A stretch of DNA of 64,000 bases, from positions 1 through 64,000 of the forward strand of contig NZ_JABFCZ010000025.1 of the NCBI RefSeq assembly GCF_014692675.1, read 5' to 3'. Positions 34,099-42,585 of this stretch are shown in pieces. This stretch comes from Roseibium aggregatum (GTDB lineage: Bacteria; Pseudomonadota; Alphaproteobacteria; Rhizobiales; Stappiaceae). Below the pieces are notes generated by a model. That model was not told the DNA's origin. It was given only the letters and a program-made list of their open reading frames with translations, and did not search any database. Made by a program: the position numbers and the translations under genes. Each line of letters begins with the position of its first letter. Within the stretch, counting starts at the first letter, position 1.

Positions 34099-35244
34099 TC
34101 AATCCAGCCGCTTCTTGAACCGGAACGCCGCCAGGGCCATGCCGAGGACGAAGAAGCCGGCGAGCCAGAGCGCGTCGAACTGGAGATCCGCCAGTTCCGC
34201 CTGGCGCAGGACGATGCCGCGGATCATGCGCATGAAGTGGGTCGCCGGCAGGACCTCCGCGATATACTGGGCGGCGACCGGCATGCCCTCGTAAGGAAAC
34301 ATGAAGCCGGACAACAGGATCGACGGCATCAGCACGAAGATCGTCATCTGCATGGCCTGAAGCTGGCTGTTCGCAAGGGTGGAAAACAGCAGGCCGAGCG
34401 ACAGGCTGGCGGCAATGAACAACAGTGTGCCCCCCAGGAGCGGCAGCAGCCCGCCGTTGAACGGCACGTTGAAGACCACGTAGCCAAGCCCGAGGATGAT
34501 CCCCACCTGCACAAGGCCGATGAAGATATAGGGGATGATCTTGCCGATCATCAGCTCGATGGATTTCACCGGCGTGTTGATCAGCATTTCCATGTTGCCG
34601 CGCTCGCTTTCGCGCACGATGGCTGCTGAGGTGAACATGATCATGGTCATGGTCAGGATGACCGGCACCAGCCCCGGCACGATATTGACCACGGTCCGCT
34701 GTTCCGGGTTGAAGAACAGCGCCACCTCGAAGGTCGGTGTCGAGCGGTTCGCCGGCTTGTGCAGCAGTTCGGTGAGCGGCATGGCGCGCAGGCTCTTGAT
34801 GGCGCCGGCGATCATCGTGTCCGATCCGTCCACGATCCACTGGGCCACCGGCCGGCTGGTTTCCTCGCTGGTCGACGGCGGCGTGCCGAGGCCGATGCTC
34901 GGGCTGCGGGCGAGGCGGCTGGCGAGATCCCGCGGGATGATCAGTGCCGCGCGAACCCTTGACCCAGTGATCGCCTCCTGGGCTTCTTCCACAGTGTCGT
35001 AATGCTCGGTGAAGTCGACCACCTGGGTCGCCAGGATGGTCTGCACCAGGATCCGGCTGATCCCGGTGTCTGCGTGATCGACCAGAGCCACCGGAATATG
35101 GCGGACATTGGTGTTGATCGCGTAGCCGAACAGCAGGAGCTGCATCAGCGGGATCATGACGATCATGCCGAAGGTCATCCGGTCCCGCCGGAGCTGCATG
35201 AATTCCTTGAACAGGATTGCGGAAATGCGCCGGAGGGATCTCAT
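34099..35244 (-). CDS. ABC-2 type exporter permease
   Basis: 381 residues. An N-terminal membrane segment (residues 23-45: RMTFGMIVMIPLMQLLLFGY) is followed by a long periplasmic domain to about 180, then five membrane segments (VILTMTMIMFTSAAIV, YIFIGLVQVGIILGLGYVVF, LLPLLGGTLLFIAASLSLGL, MTIFVLMPSILLSGFMFPYE and the last near 360). This is the YhhJ/YbhR/YbhS-type exporter permease. It overlaps the upstream ATPase gene by 4 bp, forming a tripartite exporter with it and the HlyD-like lipoprotein. The cargo is probably a drug or lipid-like compound. Confidence 0.9.
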   Translation of the reverse strand: MRSLRRISAILFKEFMQLRRDRMTFGMIVMIPLMQLLLFGYAINTNVRHIPVALVDHADTGISRILVQTILATQVVDFTEHYDTVEEAQEAITGSRVRAALIIPRDLASRLARSPSIGLGTPPSTSEETSRPVAQWIVDGSDTMIAGAIKSLRAMPLTELLHKPANRSTPTFEVALFFNPEQRTVVNIVPGLVPVILTMTMIMFTSAAIVRESERGNMEMLINTPVKSIELMIGKIIPYIFIGLVQVGIILGLGYVVFNVPFNGGLLPLLGGTLLFIAASLSLGLLFSTLANSQLQAMQMTIFVLMPSILLSGFMFPYEGMPVAAQYIAEVLPATHFMRMIRGIVLRQAELADLQFDALWLAGFFVLGMALAAFRFKKRLD

Positions 35245-36197
35245 TGCCCGCTTCCTTCTTCGCTCTTCACCGGCTCCGGCATGACGCCGGTGTTGGTGAC
35301 GAAAACATCTTCGAGGTTCGGCCGGACCTTGCTAACCCGTTGCGCCTCCTTCGATTGCGGCAGAGCCCGGAACCAGGCTTCCGGGTCGGCGATGTCCTTG
35401 CTGACCAGAACCCGGAGCCGGGCGCCGAGCTGGGCGGCGGAGCGGACTTGCGGAAGGGCCGTCAGTTCCTTGCGCAGGGTCCTCAGATCGTCGCCCTCGA
35501 TTTCCAGCACGTTGGTGGCCATGTCCGCCATCAGTTCGGCGGGCGTCCCGTCGGCCCGCTTGTTGCCGTGCTCCATAATCGCGATACGGTGGCAGCGTTC
35601 CGCCTCGTCCATGAAGTGGGTGGACACCACGATCGTGGTGCCCCCATCGCTCAGGTCGAACAGCTGTTCCCAGAAATCCCGGCGGGATTCCGGATCGACC
35701 GCCGACGTCGGCTCGTCGAGGAACAGAAGATCCGGCTTGTGCAGCACCGCCGCGGCAAGGGCGAGCCGCTGGCGCTGCCCGCCGCTCATGCTGCCTGCCC
35801 GCTGTCTGGCGAGATCGGTCAGGTCGTAGAGATCCAGGAGCTCCGCGATCCGCTGCTTTTCCTCCCGGCGGCCGAGGCCGAAGATCTTGGAGAAAAACTG
35901 CAGGTTTTCTCGAACGCTGAGATCCCGGTACAAAGAGAACGACTGGGTCATGTAGCCGATCCGGTATTTCAGGTTTTCCGCGTCGCGGGGCAATGTGTTG
36001 CCCAGAACCTCCAGCTCGCCGGAGGTCGGTGTCAGGAGGCCGGTCAGCATGCGCATGGACGTGGTCTTGCCGCAGCCGTTGGGACCCAGAAAGCCGTAGA
36101 TCATGCCCCGGCTGATCTCCAGATCGACTTCGTTCACCGCAGTCACGTCACCGAATTTCCGGGTCATTCCGCGGGTGCGGATCACCAGATCGCTCAT
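35241..36197 (-). CDS. ABC exporter ATP-binding protein
   Basis: 318 residues from ATG 36197 (the longer frame belongs to the neighbouring gene's shadow). Walker A GPNGCGKTT near residue 43, Q-loop MTQSFSLYRDLSV, signature MSGGQRQRLALA, Walker B LLFLDEPTSAVD and the switch His (VVSTHFMDEAERC) are all present, followed by a 70-residue tail that includes VFVTNTGV. It energises the permease encoded next, whose gene it overlaps by 4 bp. It also overlaps the HlyD gene stop (ATGA), so the three are translated together. Confidence 0.93.
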   Translation of the reverse strand: MSDLVIRTRGMTRKFGDVTAVNEVDLEISRGMIYGFLGPNGCGKTTSMRMLTGLLTPTSGELEVLGNTLPRDAENLKYRIGYMTQSFSLYRDLSVRENLQFFSKIFGLGRREEKQRIAELLDLYDLTDLARQRAGSMSGGQRQRLALAAAVLHKPDLLFLDEPTSAVDPESRRDFWEQLFDLSDGGTTIVVSTHFMDEAERCHRIAIMEHGNKRADGTPAELMADMATNVLEIEGDDLRTLRKELTALPQVRSAAQLGARLRVLVSKDIADPEAWFRALPQSKEAQRVSKVRPNLEDVFVTNTGVMPEPVKSEEGSGQ

Positions 36198-37162
36198 GGC
36201 AGCAGGACCTGGGCGGGCACGCCGCTCGGCAGGCTCTCCGCCGATCCCGGCAGGTCGACTTCCGCCAGATACATCAGCCGGCTGCGCTGTTCCTGGTTGA
36301 GCGCGTAATAGGGCGTGAAGGCGGGTTCGGAACTGATCCAGCGCAAGGTGCCTTCCAGCGGCTTGTCCAGACCGTCGATCCGGACGGCAAGCTGATCGCC
36401 CTGTTTCAAATTCACCCGGTAGGGCTCGGGAACGTAGACCCGGGCAAAGGGCGCATCTCCGGCAAGCACGATGGCAATCGGGCTGCCCATCGTGACCCGC
36501 TCGCCGAGGTTCCACGGCAGGCTGTCGAGGATGCCGTCCCGGGAGGCGACGATGGTCAGGTCGGAGAGGACCTTTTCCATGCTCTCCAGGCTTGCCTGTG
36601 CTGCGGCGAGTTCCGCCTCCGCCATGGCGAGATCCTCCGGCCGCGCGCCGTTTTCCAGCTGGCGCAACTCTTCTTCCGCGCTCTTCAGCGAAGCATCGGC
36701 CGCATCCCGGTGGGCTAGGGCGCTGTCGTAGCTTGCCTTGCTGGCCGTTCCCCGGGAACTCAGGTCCTGTGTCCGCTCAAAAGTCTGTTTGGCTTCGAGC
36801 AGAGCGGCCTTGGCGCCGCTGACCTTGGCCCTGGCGGCGGCCAGTTCCTCTTCCCGCGCGCCGTTGCGCAGCTTTTCCAGATTGGCCCTGGCCCGTTCGA
36901 CTTCCGCCTTGGCGCGCGCCACTTCCGCCTGCTGCTGCTTGTCGTCGAGCCTGACCAGGACATCGCCCTTCTTGACCGGCGAGCCTTCCGTGACGGGCAA
37001 GGCGACCACGACCTCCGCCGCCGTCGCCGTCAGGGCCACCCGGTCGCGTTCGATGGTGCCAAGCGCGACGCCATCGCCGCTGTCCCGGCAGGCGGCAAGA
37101 AACAGAAGACCTAACAGTGCAGCGGTTCTGGCGAAGGTATTACCGGAGAAGCATTTTCGCAT
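36194..37162 (-). CDS. HlyD-family periplasmic adaptor lipoprotein of an ABC exporter
   Basis: 322 residues from ATG 37162, chosen for the lipoprotein signal: MRKCFSGNTFARTAALLGLL, then FLAAC with Cys25 as the lipid-anchored residue. A biotinyl-like half (PVKKGDVLVRLDD), a long coiled-coil hairpin (QQQAEVARAKAEVERARANL and ASLKSAEEELRQLENGA), a second lipoyl half (SRDGILDSLPWNLGERVTMG) and a beta-barrel (VRIDGLDKPLEGTLRWISSE) follow in the usual order. It links the inner-membrane ABC exporter to an outer-membrane channel not encoded here. Confidence 0.9.
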   Translation of the reverse strand: MRKCFSGNTFARTAALLGLLFLAACRDSGDGVALGTIERDRVALTATAAEVVVALPVTEGSPVKKGDVLVRLDDKQQQAEVARAKAEVERARANLEKLRNGAREEELAAARAKVSGAKAALLEAKQTFERTQDLSSRGTASKASYDSALAHRDAADASLKSAEEELRQLENGARPEDLAMAEAELAAAQASLESMEKVLSDLTIVASRDGILDSLPWNLGERVTMGSPIAIVLAGDAPFARVYVPEPYRVNLKQGDQLAVRIDGLDKPLEGTLRWISSEPAFTPYYALNQEQRSRLMYLAEVDLPGSAESLPSGVPAQVLLP

Positions 37163-37369
37163 GAGGCGGGACCCTGGTGAGCCGCTGAACGGCAATATGC
37201 AAATGTCACAGGGCACCATAGAGAGGGCTCCGGAAATTGCCAATGATCGCGCCAGGAATTTAAAGCTGTTGACGCATAAGTCGCAGCCTTGCTTTCGGAG
37301 TGCACCGGACGCCAGTCTCCTTGCGGGGCGTGCGCGGAAATGATCCGCAACTTCAAAGGGGAACAGGAT

Positions 37370-37924
37370 ATGAGAACCCGTACGGTCTTGCTGACCGGCA
37401 TTGGCATGATCCTGGCGGCCGCGGTCCTCCTGCTCGCCATGGGGCGGATCCCGATCTGCGCCTGCGGCTATGTCCTGTTCTGGACCCCGGCCGAGGATGT
37501 GGCGGGCAGTTCCCAGCACATCGCCGACTGGTACACGCCGTCCCACATCATTCATGGCTTCCTGTTTTATCTCGCGCTCTGGCTGTTCTTCCGGAACCGG
37601 CCGGCCGGCGAACGGGCGCTTGGCGCCATTTTCATCGAGGCCTCCTGGGAAATCATCGAAAACAGCCCCTGGGTGATCGACCGCTACCGCGAGGCGACGA
37701 TCGCGTCCGGCTATACGGGCGACAGCGTGCTGAATTCCGTAAGCGATATTCTCTGGATGCTGGCCGGGTTCTGGTTTGCCTGGCGGATGCCAGTCTGGCT
37801 GACGGTCACTTTGGGGGTGGCTTTCGAGCTTCTGGCGCTCTGGGTGATCCGGGACAACCTGACCCTGAACGTCCTGATGCTCGTCTATCCGGTCGAGGCC
37901 ATCAGGGTCTGGCAGGGCGGCTAA
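37370..37924 (+). CDS. DUF2585 (UPF0314) membrane protein
   Basis: 184 residues from ATG 37370, with AAAGGGGA just upstream; ATG 37340 is an alternative. Segments 5-23 ([20 protein letters not shown]), about 57-75 ([11 protein letters not shown]), and the C-terminal [20 protein letters not shown] plus [16 protein letters not shown] are membrane-spanning. The polar core [20 protein letters not shown] and [20 protein letters not shown] is the conserved UPF0314 signature, found almost only in alphaproteobacteria. Function unknown. Confidence 0.88.
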   Translation: MRTRTVLLTGIGMILAAAVLLLAMGRIPICACGYVLFWTPAEDVAGSSQHIADWYTPSHIIHGFLFYLALWLFFRNRPAGERALGAIFIEASWEIIENSPWVIDRYREATIASGYTGDSVLNSVSDILWMLAGFWFAWRMPVWLTVTLGVAFELLALWVIRDNLTLNVLMLVYPVEAIRVWQGG

Positions 37925-37947
37925 GCCCGGTTCTTCGCATGCGAAAA

Positions 37948-37975
37948 CGGCAAACGGGCCTAAGCTCGTTTGCCG
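37948..37975. terminator. Hairpin between convergent DUF2585 and ParA genes
   Basis: CGGCAAACGGGC (37948-37959) and GCTCGTTTGCCG (37964-37975) pair with one mismatch around CTAA. It lies in the 84-bp gap between two convergent stops and has no strong T-run; it may end transcription in both directions. Confidence 0.5.
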
Positions 37976-38008
37976 ACGGTCGATGGGGCGAAACCCGGTC
38001 TTGAGGCG

Positions 38009-38713
38009 TTACGACGCCTTCTTGAAGATGTGGTACCAGCGCTTCTGCGGGATCACGATGGCCCGTTCCAGCACTTCGGCGGCGAACATCTCCGCGTTTT
38101 CCTTGGCCTTGTCGAGATTGGTGATCTGCTTGGGGCACTGGTCGCCGAGCCCGCCGCCGAATTCGAACAGGTCGCGGTAGGCGGCCCGCTCCACGATCGG
38201 CGTCGACAGGACATCGATGCCCTGAACCGCGAGGAAGTCCTGCACCGCCTTCATGGCGCGGGTGGTGACGGCCGCGTTGGTGCGGGTCAGCACCACGCAG
38301 TGCTGGATCTTGTGCCGGACGATCTTTTCCAGCTTGCCGATCAGCGTGAGGATCTTGGCGCCGCCCCGGGCGTCCATGGAAGACCCCTGGATCGGTACGA
38401 CCACCAGATCGGAAACCGACAGCGCATTGGCGACCACAAGATTTTCCGTGCCCTCCAGGTCGACGATCACGTAGTCCGTTGCGGCAGCTGCATCGGTGAT
38501 CTGCTCGGTGATGGAGGCCGGCGAAATCTCGCTGATGACCGAAATCCGGGAACTCCGATTGGGCAATTCGTACCACTTGGAGATCCATTTCTGCGGATCC
38601 GCGTCGAAGATGGTCACGCTTTTTCCCCGTTCGGCGACTTCTGTCGCCAGCAAAAGCGCCGCGGTTGTCTTGCCGGCGCCGCCTTTTGCGTTCGCGAAGG
38701 AAATGACTGGCAT
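38009..38713 (-). CDS. Orphan ParA/MinD-type ATPase (VirC1-like)
   Basis: 234 residues from ATG 38713, preceded by AGGAG; a longer frame has no ribosome-binding site. It has the deviant Walker A AKGGAGKTT at residues 9-17, IFDADPQ (Walker A' Asp), and VIVDLEGTENLVV (Walker B). The arrangement and length fit ParA-like partition ATPases of the VirC1 kind. No parB or parS is visible, so it may position a cellular object other than a chromosome or plasmid. It converges with the DUF2585 gene. Confidence 0.85.
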   Translation of the reverse strand: MPVISFANAKGGAGKTTAALLLATEVAERGKSVTIFDADPQKWISKWYELPNRSSRISVISEISPASITEQITDAAAATDYVIVDLEGTENLVVANALSVSDLVVVPIQGSSMDARGGAKILTLIGKLEKIVRHKIQHCVVLTRTNAAVTTRAMKAVQDFLAVQGIDVLSTPIVERAAYRDLFEFGGGLGDQCPKQITNLDKAKENAEMFAAEVLERAIVIPQKRWYHIFKKAS

Positions 38714-39161
38714 GTCTGTTCTCCTGAACTGAACCCCGAGGCCTTCTGTCGTCGGGTTTCTTCTGCCCAAGTTTCAATAGTTTATGGTTACCAATTTGTT
38801 AAAGCGGAAGAATTGGGGAACCCTCTTTAAAAAAGCGAAGGAATGCACCGGCCGGCCGGAAAAATATATGGGTGGTTTTAACTAGGTGAGTAAAAACGCA
38901 CGCAAAGTTACATATGAGATGAAGAGTTGCTTTGAGATAAATATTGAACTGATCAGAGTATACCGCCGCGCTGAAACTTGAGGCGCAAACAAGCGTCGGA
39001 AACAGCAGACCCTTAAAGATTGAAGCGCGGCGTCATCGTCGTTAGGCTTCCCGAAAGTCAGCAATTGGACGTGCAACACGGGCTCCGAATCCGCTATTCA
39101 TGGCGGCCACGACGGGCACAGAGCCTTGCCTTGAAGCGGATCCGGTCAAAGGGAGCGGGGA
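38714..39161. other. Intergenic region between divergent ParA and hydrolase genes
   Basis: 448 bases, AT-rich in the left two-thirds. No supported gene. It should hold promoters for both flanking genes. Confidence 0.5.
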
Positions 39162-40058
39162 ATGCGACGCATTCGGAATTTTTCAACCGTCTTCGCAGCT
39201 ATTTGCGTTATGGCGATGGCAATGGTCGGCGCCGGGCCCGCATCCGCCGAAACGCTCGCGCCGTTCAAGGACGGGCTGTTCAAGTACAAGAAGATCACCG
39301 CCAGCCACATGAACGGCGACTTCATCGTCGTGGAATATTCCAAGCAGCGCGACCTGCGAGACCGGGACAAGATCGATGAGCACGAGGTCTTCGGCAATTA
39401 CGTTTCCTACAAGCCGAAACGCAGCCGGTCGAGCTACGAGCTCAAGGCCAACGGGCGTGTCGTCAAATACATGGGCGTCGGCAAGGCCAGGGGCGGCGCG
39501 AAGGTCATCGTGATCTACATTCACGGCCAGGGCGGCAACCGCTTTCAGGGCGTGAACGACGTGTCGTTCGGCGGCAATTTCAACCGCATCCAGAACCTGA
39601 TGGTGCGCAACGGCGGCGCCTATCTGTCCGCCGACATTTCGTCCTTCGGTGACAGGGGCACGCAGGATATTGCCGCACTGATCGGTTATCAGAAGCAGCT
39701 TTCCCCCCGGGCAAAAGTCTTCGTCGCCTGCGGGTCCATGGGCGGCATCATCTGCTGGGATCTTCTGAAAAACGGCAATTATGCCCGCAATCTCGACGGC
39801 ATCCTGTTGATGGGCTCGCCGCGGGATCCGGGCTTTTTCTCCTCCGGAGCGCTCTCCCGCAAGGTGCCGATCTACATGGGCTACGGCAGCGACGATCAGG
39901 TTTATAACTGGGAAGACCAGGCGAATTTCTTCAAGAAGATCAAGTCTTCCAGACCCGACTATCCGATCAAGTTCACCCTGTTCGACACCGGCACCCACGG
40001 CACACCGATCCGCATGACCGACTGGCGGCTGGTGCTGAACTGGATGCTGTCGTTGTAG
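39162..40058 (+). CDS. Exported alpha/beta hydrolase-like protein
   Basis: 298 residues from ATG 39162 (GGAG upstream). The signal peptide is MRRIRNFSTVFAAICVMAMA, with ASA cleavage near residue 28. The alpha/beta hydrolase core has KVIVIYIHGQGGNRF (HG oxyanion strand), a nucleophile-elbow-like ACGSMGG, and late YGSDDQVYNW (acid) and GTHGTPI (His). It is likely a periplasmic esterase or other hydrolase. An upstream motif EYSKQRDLRDRDKIDEHEVF is unusual for the fold and may be a cap region. No operon partner. Confidence 0.75.
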   Translation: MRRIRNFSTVFAAICVMAMAMVGAGPASAETLAPFKDGLFKYKKITASHMNGDFIVVEYSKQRDLRDRDKIDEHEVFGNYVSYKPKRSRSSYELKANGRVVKYMGVGKARGGAKVIVIYIHGQGGNRFQGVNDVSFGGNFNRIQNLMVRNGGAYLSADISSFGDRGTQDIAALIGYQKQLSPRAKVFVACGSMGGIICWDLLKNGNYARNLDGILLMGSPRDPGFFSSGALSRKVPIYMGYGSDDQVYNWEDQANFFKKIKSSRPDYPIKFTLFDTGTHGTPIRMTDWRLVLNWMLSL

Positions 40059-40137
40059 TGCGAAGCGCAAACCGGCCTCCCGGAATCCTGCGCGGGCCCC
40101 GCGCAGAAAGCCGGATGCGGCGGAGTAGGTCCGCCGT

Positions 40138-41265
40138 TCAGTAGCGCCCGGTGCTCTCCCGGCGCTTGTTGAGCCACCAGCCGTATTGCTTCGGCCAGGT
40201 CGCGAACGCCTTGTCGTCTCCAAGCGTGTCGGCAGCGTGGACCGGCCAGTTCGGATCGGAGAGCGCCTCGCGTCCGATGGCGATGATGTCGGCGCTGCTC
40301 TCGGCGAGGATTTCCTCCGCCTGGACCGCCTCGGTAATCAGCCCGACCGCCTGGGTCAGGATGCCTGTCTCGCGTTTTATCCGCTCGGCATAAGGCACCT
40401 GGAAGCCCGGAGGCGGCGGGGTGCGGCCGGCTGTTGCAGGGCCGGCGATGCCTCCCGACGAGCAGTCGATGACATCGACGCCGCGGGCCTTCAGTTCGCC
40501 TGCGAGCCAGACGCTGTCGTCCAGGTTCCAGCCGTCCGGTGTTCCATCCACCGACGAGATGCGCACGAACAGCGGCTTGTCCTCCGGCCACTCGGCACGC
40601 ACCGCTTCGACCACCTCGAACAGCGCCTTGGCCCGGCCTTCGCGGCTGCCGCCATAGGCATCGGTGCGCTTGTTGGAATGGGGCGACAGGAAGCTTGCCA
40701 AGAGATAGCCGTGGGCGGCGTGGATTTCGGCCACGTCGAACCCGGCCCAGTGCGCCCGGCGGGCCGCTTCAACGAAGTCCCGGACCGTATCGGCAATATC
40801 CTGAGCGGTCATTTCATGGGGCACCAGCCAGCCCTCGGCCATGGGAAGCGGGGAAGGGGCGACGGTGCGCCATGCCATCTCGCCCTTGGCGAATTCCGTC
40901 TCCGTCAGGGCGGCGTTGCCTTCCCACGGACGCTGCATGGAGGCCTTGCGGCCCGCATGGCCGAGCTGGATCGCCGGCACCGAGCCGTGGGCGCGCAGGA
41001 ACGCGGTGATCCGGGCAAGGGCAGCAGCATGCTCGTCCGACCAGATGCCGAGATCGCCATGGGTGATCCGGCCGTTGCGGTTGACGGCGACGGCCTCGGT
41101 GAAGATCAGCCCCGCGCCGCCCTGGGCGAACTTGCCCAGGTGAACCAGGTGCCAGTCATTGGCCATGCCGTCGCCCGCCGAATACTGGCACATGGGCGAC
41201 ACGGCGATGCGGTTCTTTAAGGAAAGCGACCGGAGGGTGAGAGGCGAAAACAGTCGGGATGTCAT
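40138..41265 (-). CDS. NADH:flavin oxidoreductase, Old Yellow Enzyme family (YqjM class)
   Basis: 375 residues. The barrel begins LFSPLTLRSLSLKNRIAVSP, with Cys26 in SPMCQYSA, the YqjM-class regulatory Cys. GLIFTEAVAVNRNGRITHGD, IQLGHAGRKAS, and the substrate-binding His-Ala-Ala-His (FDVAEIHAAHGYLLASFLSP) follow. The C-terminal ADIIAIGREALSDPNWPVHA binds FMN phosphate. These enzymes reduce activated C=C bonds in enones or nitro compounds with NAD(P)H. It is a stand-alone gene starting at ATG 41265. The physiological substrate is unknown. Confidence 0.92.
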   Translation of the reverse strand: MTSRLFSPLTLRSLSLKNRIAVSPMCQYSAGDGMANDWHLVHLGKFAQGGAGLIFTEAVAVNRNGRITHGDLGIWSDEHAAALARITAFLRAHGSVPAIQLGHAGRKASMQRPWEGNAALTETEFAKGEMAWRTVAPSPLPMAEGWLVPHEMTAQDIADTVRDFVEAARRAHWAGFDVAEIHAAHGYLLASFLSPHSNKRTDAYGGSREGRAKALFEVVEAVRAEWPEDKPLFVRISSVDGTPDGWNLDDSVWLAGELKARGVDVIDCSSGGIAGPATAGRTPPPPGFQVPYAERIKRETGILTQAVGLITEAVQAEEILAESSADIIAIGREALSDPNWPVHAADTLGDDKAFATWPKQYGWWLNKRRESTGRY

Positions 41266-41385
41266 TTGAGCTCGCGAACGGATTGAAAAGCTTTGCGGTT
41301 TCGTAGCAACCTAGCGGTCAATTCACCCGCAGGAAACGGGAAAACTGTTGTGCATTGCTGATGCATATCAGGCAGGGAGGCATAA

Positions 41386-42243
41386 ATGGCAGAACAGTCC
41401 ACAGGCATCGTTTTTATCCACGGCGCCTGGCACAATCACGAAACATGGGACTATGTCCTGCCCTTCCTGAAGGCGCGCGGCATTGTCACCACGGTGTTCG
41501 ACATGCCCGGCGCCGGCGTCAACGCCAAGCTGCCCGCCTCCTTCCTGAAACGTCCGCTGGACAAGCAGGCCTTTGCCACCGAGCCGTCGCCCAATGCCGG
41601 AGTCACCCAGGACGAGCGCACCGAATTCGTGGTCGGACAAGTTCGCGAGACGGCGGAAAAATGCGGCGGCAAGGTCGTCATCGCCGGTCATTCGCTCGGC
41701 GGGGCGACCGTTTCCCATGTGGTCGAACGCGTACCGGAGCTGATTTCGGCGGCCGTCTATATCTCCGCCTTCCTGCTGCCGCCGGGCATGCCGCCGGTGG
41801 CCATGATCAGGGATGAGGTGATGGCCGATGCGCTGGTGCCGGGGCTGTTTGCCGCCGATCCGGCAACGATCGGTGCGATGCGCGTCGACTTCCTCTCCGA
41901 GGACCCGGACTATCGGGCCCGTGTCCGCGAGGCCTATGCGGGCGATGTCGGTGAGGACATGTTCAACAAGGCCATCGCCCATTTCCACTGCGACGAGCCG
42001 GCCCAGGTCACCATCGTGCCGTCACCGGTCACAAAGGAGCGGTTCGGCACTGTGCCGCGCCACTACATCCACTGCACCGAGGACCGGGCAGTCACACCGG
42101 CGGGTCAGAAGAAGATGATCGCGCTGATGGATGCGGCCATGGGCAACAAGACCACCGTTCATGTCATGGCGACGAGCCATTCGCCTTTCGATGCTGACCC
42201 GCAAGGGCTGGCGAGAATCCTTGGAGATATCGCACTCGGCTGA
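41386..42243 (+). CDS. Alpha/beta hydrolase
   Basis: 285 residues. GIVFIHGAWHNHETWDYVLP at the start is the HG oxyanion strand; the nucleophile is Ser103 in AGHSLGG; YIHCTEDRAVTP contains the acid and MATSHSPFDADPQ the catalytic His. The compact, lid-poor fold and 'salicylate esterase/pyrethroid hydrolase'-like layout suggest a cytosolic esterase; there is no signal peptide. It starts at ATG 41386 with GGGAGG upstream. Substrate unknown. Confidence 0.88.
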   Translation: MAEQSTGIVFIHGAWHNHETWDYVLPFLKARGIVTTVFDMPGAGVNAKLPASFLKRPLDKQAFATEPSPNAGVTQDERTEFVVGQVRETAEKCGGKVVIAGHSLGGATVSHVVERVPELISAAVYISAFLLPPGMPPVAMIRDEVMADALVPGLFAADPATIGAMRVDFLSEDPDYRARVREAYAGDVGEDMFNKAIAHFHCDEPAQVTIVPSPVTKERFGTVPRHYIHCTEDRAVTPAGQKKMIALMDAAMGNKTTVHVMATSHSPFDADPQGLARILGDIALG

Positions 42244-42585
42244 GCCAGGGGATGGACCCAATGGTGTCCGGTATAACGACGTGTCTTGAAATTCCGGCTT
42301 ATCCGCTTGTTTTCCTCTCCCCCCTTGAGGGGGAGATGTCTCCGTCAGGAGACAGAGGGGGGTATAAGACCCTCGGAAAATTCGGCTTTTCAGAAAATGC
42401 GGTACCGTTTCACCCCCCTCTGTCCGCTGTCACGGACATCTCCCCCTCAAGGGGGGAGACGGGAGTGGGCGGGACCGTTTTTCGTGTCCTCTCTACTCCT
42501 GAGGGCGAATGCCAGCGATATGTCAAATACTTGGAGAAAGACTTCATAAGTGGACACGCAGGCAGTGAGTATGGACCTGTGAACC
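42244..42585. other. Intergenic region dominated by a long inverted repeat
   Basis: 342 bases between convergent genes. The only feature is the pair of 47-bp arms at 42317-42363 and 42412-42458. No coding potential seems real here; open frames follow the repeat. Confidence 0.55.
42317..42458. repeat. Imperfect inverted repeat, two 47-bp arms
   Basis: The left arm (42317-42363) starts CTCCCCCCTTGAGGGGGAGA and ends ACAGAGGGGGGT; the right arm (42412-42458) is nearly its reverse complement, with differences only in the middle (TCTCCGTCAGGA against TCCGTGACAGCG). Each arm also folds on itself (CCCCTTGAGGGG). The 48-base spacer is unlike the arms. Repeats of this CCCCTTGAGGGGG kind recur in Hyphomicrobiales genomes as dispersed elements. 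Confidence 0.75.
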
